From: Deuterostichococcus epilithicus
Lineage: Eukaryota; Chlorophyta; Trebouxiophyceae; Prasiolales; Stichococcaceae
NCBI GenBank assembly: GCA_033439295.1
Contig: JAVTLE010000017.1
Location: forward strand, 1,240,001 to 1,304,000
Length of the DNA: 64,000 nucleotides
Direction: 5' to 3'
Every line of letters begins with the position of its first letter. Position 1 is the first letter of the stretch. The notes under the pieces were generated by a model that saw nothing but the letters and a program-made list of their open reading frames with translations, was not told the origin of the DNA and did no database searches. Position numbers and translations under genes: made by a program. Below are positions 58,655-64,000 of this stretch, piece by piece.

Positions 58655-59173
58655 TGTTTCAAAAGGCGGGCGTGATTCGCTGGGCCTGCAACTGCGTATG
58701 ATACGCAGCAGGGTTGCACCGCACGTCACTTTGCACTGACGTGCGGCCGTGCGCACGCGTGCGCACCGCGTGCGCACCGCGCACGGCAGGGAACGGCACT
58801 TTCGCACGGCTGCCTTTGTTAATCCCCCAGGGGAATGAAGAAACAGGCTGCGCTGGGCCATAACAGGCTGAACAATGCATACAACCTCACTGTACATATA
58901 TTTTATGCGTTGAGATGATGTATGCAGCATGTTACACGGCCGCGATGTGCAGTTGCGTCACATTTGCAGCCGCAATAGCAGGCCGGCAGCTGTTGTCTAG
59001 CTGGATTACATCACTGTCTGACAGCGTCTGACAACGTGCGCACGGCAGTGCTCACAGCCGTGCGGCCGTGCGCACGCGTGCGGAACGCGTGCGCGTGCGC
59101 ACGCGTGCGCCGTGCGGTGCAACCCTGATACGCAGTTGCAGGCCCAGCGAATCACGCCCGCCTTTTGAAACAA
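58654..59173. mobile_element. 520-bp element with long terminal inverted repeats
   Basis: The left end starts ttgtttcaaaaggcgggc; the right end is its inverse complement gcccgccttttgaaacaa. The inverted match continues about 60 bp nearly perfectly, apart from a ~10-bp gatacgcag insertion in the left arm, then less exactly into GC-rich subterminal cgtgcgcacgcgtgcgc arrays on both sides. There is no coding capacity, so it is either a non-autonomous DNA transposon (MITE-like) or a large foldback. I see no clear target-site duplication. Confidence 0.8.
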
Positions 59174-59508
59174 GTAAGCCGGCCCTGTCTCCAACCCCCT
59201 CCACTGCCTAAATGCAGTATCACGACAGCCGCCTGTCATGCACATGCTGCCGGGTTTGCATCACCGATGCCGCTCTCATCAATGACGTGCTGCGGCCGCG
59301 AAAAGTGCATAACGACATTTCCATCTGCACAGAGATGTATCTGGATGGACCTATGGCGGAACCTGGAATCCACTGTCACAGGCTGTGTTCGGTGAGCGAA
59401 CTGCAGACCAGTGGGACACGAAGCCCAAATCGCGGATTAAGCCGTAGAACAAGTGCGTACGCGGCAAATTGCGGCTCAGTTAAGCCAGAATTTGAGAAAT
59501 GATCGTCT
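59174..59508. other. Spacer between the inverted-repeat element and the second tRNA
   Basis: It starts with gtaagcc and contains an open frame from an acceptor at about 59216 (YHDSRLSCTCCRVC...) that could be a further exon of the candidate gene at 58067. There is no family match. Confidence 0.3.
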
Positions 59509-59582
59509 GTTCGGATGGTCTAGCTGGTTATGACGTTCGCCTCACACGCGAAAGGTCGCGAGTTCGAACCTCGCTCCGAATA
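59509..59582 (+). tRNA. tRNA-Val (CAC)
   Basis: 74 nt cloverleaf: acceptor GTTCGGA/TCCGAAT, anticodon stem TTCGC/GCGAA around CTCACAC (anticodon CAC), T stem GCGAG/CTCGC with TTCGAAC loop. A box TGGTCTAGCTGG and a canonical B box are present. The acceptor and D arms are almost identical to the AAC tRNA 1.8 kb upstream, so the two are paralogues that differ in the anticodon and T arms. Confidence 0.93.
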
Positions 59583-59587
59583 CAAAA

Positions 59588-59593
59588 TTTTTT
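59588..59593 (+). terminator. RNA polymerase III terminator of tRNA-Val(CAC)
   Basis: TTTTTT six bases after the tRNA. Confidence 0.8.
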
Positions 59594-60436
59594 GCAAAAA
59601 TGCACATACTCATAGGCGCTGCGCAATGCCGGCGAAGAGCAGCTTGGCTCACGTTTGCTCACTCTGGTTTTGGCTCTCACTTGCACGCTCTCACTCGATT
59701 GCACTACACACTCTCGCACAACAACTGTGGCAACCATCGGCTATGGGTTTGCGTGTGTCAGTCCACTGCGTTTGGTAGCGATGGATCGACACAGGAGCTG
59801 CAAGTCGCTGGTCTCATTGAACAAATTGAACTGGGTCCCCTACAAGCTTCCCGAAGCCAGCCAGAAGCCTGGGCCACGTGCATGCCGGAGATTTGCGTTG
59901 AGATTTGTCCTCGAAAGCTCCGAAACATTATTGTAGAGAGCATAGACACTATCAATCGATCTCGCCCCTGAGCTGTCACTCGGTCATATCTAGCTGTGCA
60001 TCCTCCACTTGGTCGAGCGCGACAGGTGTCACGGCCCCTTCAGAAGTGCAGTACGATCGCAGCACACTTTCGGCGTGCAGCTGCTGTCCTGGCCCACTCC
60101 GTCCTGGCACTTGAGTGAATTCATCTACCAGGCTGCTGAATCGATCATCATCGCAAGCGCACCCATTACTGCCTGCCGACCACACACCCCTCCCAGTTGT
60201 CAGCTCCTTGCAGCGCCAACTCCACTGCGCTGACGCTGGACAGCCTCTTCCATCGAAATTTGCAAGTGACTTCTCACCTCCATTGCCTTGCAAATTTGAC
60301 TTGCGGCTTGCTCGCTTCCTGCCCCATGTCGCCACCACGACGGCTGCAGCCATCACAAGCCTGCAGCGAGTTTGAGACAGGACCACTGAACACCACTGGT
60401 CTCATGTCACGCAGCTGATTCAGCTGACTGCACGAC
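59594..60436. other. Region without a supported gene
   Basis: Several open frames of 60-135 codons overlap on both strands. None has motifs, a signal peptide or consistent splice sites. Confidence 0.4.
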
Positions 60437-60578
60437 ATGATGGCGCACCGCAAGGTTCCTGCTGTGGTGGTGGTGGTGCTGCTTCTCGTTTGCGTCGCGC
60501 ACTGCCAGCGCAAGACGCCTTCGGCTGGTGGCATGGACTCGCCTTCCGTACCTGAGTCGGGAGTCGATTCCTGCGACC
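60437..60578 (+). CDS. Signal-peptide exon of a small secreted protein
   Basis: ATG opens MMAHRKVPAVVVVVLLLVCVAHCQ, a typical signal peptide, then a short Ser/Pro/Asp segment with one Cys. A good donor (gacc, gtgagc) ends it at phase 1. The acceptor at 60801-60803 is in phase and continues LGNGEPCADGSPGVRCRGNPC, a cysteine motif seen in several secreted proteins. Downstream the motif breaks frame (next entry), so the gene may be dead. Confidence 0.5.
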
Positions 60579-60803
60579 GTGAGCATTTTGCACCGGCATT
60601 CTGCTGCTGTCTGCTGCGAAGTAGCCTGCAGCAATGCCCGCTCATGCATGCAATGTCTGCAAACCAATAGTCATCGGACGTCAGCAGCACGCATGCAACT
60701 ATTTGCCTGGTTCTGTTCTGGCATGCACAACTGAGGCCTGCCATCAACTCCAGCTCTAACTTTTTTTGCGCCTCCTGCGAACCTGTCCTGCCTCTGCACG
60801 CAG

Positions 60804-60970
60804 TGGGCAATGGCGAGCCGTGCGCCGATGGGTCTCCTGGCGTTCGCTGTCGTGGCAACCCTTGCGACACTCGTGCGAGGCCCATCCCAATGCGTCGTGT
60901 GCGCCTTTTATCTGTCCGGTGAGGCTTCCTGCGGGTGTCGATGCTGCATGGACTTGAATGAAACCACATT
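60804..60970 (+). pseudogene. Cysteine-rich secreted motif spread over three frames
   Basis: Frame 1 gives GSPGVRCRGNPCDT. Frame 2 gives CEAHPNASCAPFIC straight after it. Frame 3 then gives CGCRCCMDLNET. Read in order they make one plausible Cys-rich domain (C..DGSP-V-C..NPC...C-HPNA-C...C). Two small indels separate them. This is either a pseudogene or an exon echo whose intact original is not in the window. Confidence 0.5.
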
Positions 60971-61125
60971 CTGCTTGTCTGTGGCACAGCGAGCCAGTGA
61001 TCAGATGGATGCACAGAGTGGCAGACGATTCGGACTATTTGATAACCACGGAATGGATCTGAGCTGCGACACAGCTCATCACATCCTCATACTGACTTGT
61101 CATTGCACAAAATCCTGGAGCGCAG

Positions 61126-61223
61126 GGCAAGGTCGTGTACCGGGGGCGCACCATCGGCGGACCTTGCACGGTGCGGGATGCCTCATCTCATATCGCACAT
61201 GTTGCGAAGAAGGTCCTGGGCGT
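61126..61223 (+). other. Candidate exon, unrecognised
   Basis: After an acceptor (gcgcag at 61120-61125), a frame reads GKVVYRGRTIGGPCTVRDAS and continues to KKVLGVHVG, then stop. The composition looks coding, but I know no family and cannot connect its phase to the exon at 60804. Confidence 0.3.
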
Positions 61224-62514
61224 GCACGTCGGTTGAACTAACATGCACATTTCTGAATGTTGTAGCGCTGGCCCAGCCCCTCGCGCGCTCCCCAGCTGCA
61301 TCTGTTCACGTATGTCCACTATCACTACCGTGACGTCGACATTGGAGTCAAAGATTCCGCTGCGAGCACGTGTCGTCCTATTGATGCAGGTGGCATTCTT
61401 CAGTCCGGACACTTGCAACCTGGTGAGCTGCCGCACCGGCAATAGCTCCGCCAGCGCTACGCCAGGCTTCAGAGCATGATGTGAGATGGTCGGCGTCCAT
61501 CGGTGTACTACTACTGCAGCATAGCACTTATAGCAAAGTATGCCGTTATCCCTAGCTCCCAACTCTTGAATCATCGCGAGACATCTGTGGCGACTGCAAG
61601 TCCTTCTTTTGCTATTTTTGGATCTCACTCATCATCCGCTCTGGTGTTTCGCTTGAACTCAACGAGTAGCATCGTGCTGGCGCCGCACGCCATGCAGTCT
61701 CCGATTCTGGCATGCGGCAATCAAAGTGCTCGTGCAGTGTGTGATGTATGCCGCATACTGGGTGGAAGGCATTGTCCAGCATGTGTGAGCCCTCTTCGAT
61801 GCGGCGCTCTCTCAGCACGCATGCATTTCGCACCGGCGCAGCAGCTCTCTGGGTGCCAAGCTCTCCAAGCAATCTTTGTCGTCCTTCACCTGCTGGCAAT
61901 TGAATGTTCGCCAGCCCATCAAATCGCAGCATTGAGGCTAGTCGGTGCAAACCAACATCCTCTGGTTGCTCAGGGAGTTAGCATCATGTCACTCAACATG
62001 CGAGATCATCATGGCCAGCATGACCTTGACAAAGGGCGGTCAAGCCAGCAAGAATCGTTCAGGCTGCAGTTGGCGCAGCAGTCAGCCGCAAGGTCAGCCG
62101 GACCTGCTGGCCAGACGTCGGACCTGCGGCCAGCAGGACATCTTGCCGCACGGCGGCACTTGGCGACGCCTGCAGGAGGGCTTGGCGCAACATTCGCAGC
62201 AGCACACCATGTCGCATGGAGGGCAAACACCAGTGGGACAGAGGCAGGCGGCGTGAGCGCAGGAGGCGCTGACAAGAGCGCTATTTGTAGGCATGCGCGA
62301 CGGTCACAGCCGTACAGCAATGGAAAGCGGCGCGCACGCAGCCGAGCTTCGGCAACGTTTTCCAAACCATCCCATGGCCAATCGGCTGTGCACTGCAGCA
62401 TTAACCCTTCGAGCTGATAACCGGAGCCGCCGCCGCGCTTGCAGCCATATGGCATCAGGGCAGGCGCAGGCGGCGACATGGCCCGCCTCGGGATCGTGAT
62501 GCACTACCAGGATC
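61224..62514. other. Region without a supported gene
   Basis: It includes a 304-codon plus-strand open frame (61503-62417) without an ATG at its start, without domains and with mixed low-complexity content. Frames of similar length occur inside proven introns here, so length alone is not evidence. Confidence 0.4.
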
Positions 62515-62626
62515 GAGGTGCGCAGCGGCAGGCACGGCAGGCTGTTCTGGAGCAGCTGTGCCCGGTAGTAGTGCCCAACCCACACTAGACCCAACCCACA
62601 CAGCGCCAACACCGCGAGCCGCCGCT
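62515..62626 (-). other. Candidate membrane-anchor exon
   Basis: On minus, an acceptor (gcgcag) is followed by RRLAVLALCGLGLVWVGHYY, a basic-then-hydrophobic segment like a type II membrane anchor, then QNSLPCLPLRTSIL and a gtagtg donor. The function is unknown and no partner exon is established. Confidence 0.3.
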
Positions 62627-63860
62627 GCGCGCTGCTGGGATGGCTGCTACCTGTGGGCTTGGTGCGAGCGGAGGCCTCTGTTGTGCACTGGCACTGTCAA
62701 CCAGCAGGCACTGCAGAGACAGCTTCGCGTCACGGTGGCCCGATGAAACTACCTGCTGACACTGGGTTGCAACGGCGACTGTGGCCGGATACTTGGCTCT
62801 ATCTGGCGTGACGTCACAGGCATGCATGGCGGGAGAGCCGCCCCACACCAGCAATGAGGAGTCGAGGATGAGTTCACCTAGCTGACTTTTCAGGCTTCAA
62901 CTTTCCAGGCTGTTGGAGAAAGATGTCACGTGCATCTTGAAGAATGTCGATCGTGATTCCGGAACAGTGTCTCTGGGATACGCTGATGCGGCGACAAATC
63001 ACGGCCAGCCCCCACGCCCCTCCCCAGAGACTCTGCAGGCAGAGTCGATCTGCAATAGGCTCGGGCGCTTGGACACTCTTGTTCTTGCAGCATCTCGGAC
63101 AGCGTAACAAAGCGCTGCACCCCGGTGGACTCGTGCACGGGCGTCCAAGAGCGGCATTAACATTGTACGGCAAGAGGGCCACTACTCTTCATAGGGGCCG
63201 AGGTGCGCCCTGCAATCGATGAAGCCCTCCATCAACTCGCCGCGTGAATCTGCCTAGGTTCATGTTGACCCGAGGCGGCCAGTCCGACATACAGGCGCAG
63301 ATAGACAAATCATGTCGCGCTGCCGATCGAAGTCTCCATTCGGAAAGGCTCGGAAAGGCAAGGGCGATCCTTAAGTCCAGGGCAGATTGACCGCCCGCCT
63401 GCCGCAACGCCAGCTACACAGCGTCGCATTCACTTCCGCTGTGGTCACGAAGCAGCAACTCAATTTCGTCTCGCATGTTTGGTCATCTTCCGATGCCTGA
63501 TTAGAGCTGACTTTTGAGCAGACGCTTGTCGCTGTTGTCGTTCGGTTGCCTGCAGAAAATTCAAGCTTAGTATCCGCGATTTGCCCTGTCGAACGATGGG
63601 ACGCAAAGTAGGGGCTGGTACTTTGGATTGGTTGCACGCACTGCAGCCCAGATAGATGAGTAGGGAAACGATGCAGGCTCCGCCATATCTAGTTCCTGCT
63701 TCAGCTAGCTGAGAGGGCATTCCGCCTTCGGAATTTATTCTCACGCTCCAGATTGTGGAGGTCTGCATGCCAGCTGTGGAGTGACGGGGCACGTCTGTCA
63801 AGGCTGGCCAAAATCATTGCGTGTGCAAGCGTGTCTGCAGCCCTGTGATGAGCCCTCAAC
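62627..63860. other. Region without a supported gene
   Basis: I see open frames on both strands but no motif, RNA structure or repeat that I can defend. Confidence 0.4.
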
Positions 63861-63946
63861 CGCGGTAAACCTCAGCTTGAGCCGGTCACAGTGCCTCTGC
63901 ACCTGTCCCTTCTCTCGGGGGTAGTGCAGGTACCTCATCCAGGACA
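63861..63946 (-). other. Candidate exon at right window edge
   Basis: On minus, an acceptor (acctgcag) is followed at phase 1 by SWMRYLHYPREKGQVQRHCD and RLKLRFTA, then a gttgag donor at phase 0. It is compositionally coding-like. Its gene would continue from outside the window. The family is not recognised. Confidence 0.3.
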
Positions 63947-64000
63947 CTGCAGGTACGAGCTCGCATATTTGTGAAGTCGAAACCTCCTAGGTAGAGCAAT

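Noticed and set aside
61503-62417. 304-codon plus-strand open frame as a gene
   Set aside because: It does not begin with ATG, has no recognisable domain, and other frames of this length here are demonstrably spurious.

Overview
This window looks like nuclear DNA of a unicellular green alga (Chlorophyta). The evidence is protein genes broken into many short exons (76 exons traced, mean about 141 bp), a mid-50s to high-50s percent GC composition by eye, TGTAA polyadenylation signals, a plant-type aldehyde oxidase, and eukaryotic tRNA genes with internal promoters and T-run terminators. There are no operons, Shine-Dalgarno sites or CRISPR arrays. I do not assign a genus. All exon maps were made by hand from splice sites, reading phase and recalled family motifs, without alignments or transcripts.

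Layout. (1) 525-11565, plus: 3' part of a BRO1/ALIX-like ESCRT-associated gene, 15 exons, whose 5' end lies outside the window. (2) 12668-16961, minus, convergent with it: a secreted cysteine-rich protein with two copies of a six-cysteine module, a Ser/Thr/Pro stalk and a GPI-type tail. (3) 18399-20334, plus: an mTERF-like sequence with a one-base frameshift, then a short BTB/POZ-like gene of doubtful integrity. (4) 20782-35338, minus: a TTC27 (yeast Emw1-like) TPR protein, 19 exons, 1012 aa. (5) 35767-56458, plus, divergent from TTC27 across a 428-bp shared upstream region: a molybdenum-cofactor aldehyde oxidase, 32 exons, 1456 aa. (6) 56459-64000: gene-poor, with two tRNA-Val genes (anticodons AAC and CAC), a 520-bp element with long terminal inverted repeats, fragments of small secreted or membrane proteins, and long stretches where I see nothing.

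The genes do not form one pathway: membrane trafficking, cell surface, an essential TPR protein and a redox enzyme are simply neighbours.

The most unusual signal is structural. The introns of the three large genes are full of decayed, same-orientation copies of the adjacent exon edge. Upstream copies carry the acceptor side and the start of the exon; downstream copies carry the end of the exon and the donor side. I count about 66 by eye, up to four for one exon. I call them exon echoes. They suggest that these introns grew by repeated local tandem duplication across exon-intron borders. About 11 percent of the inferred introns (8 of 72) also begin with GC instead of GT.
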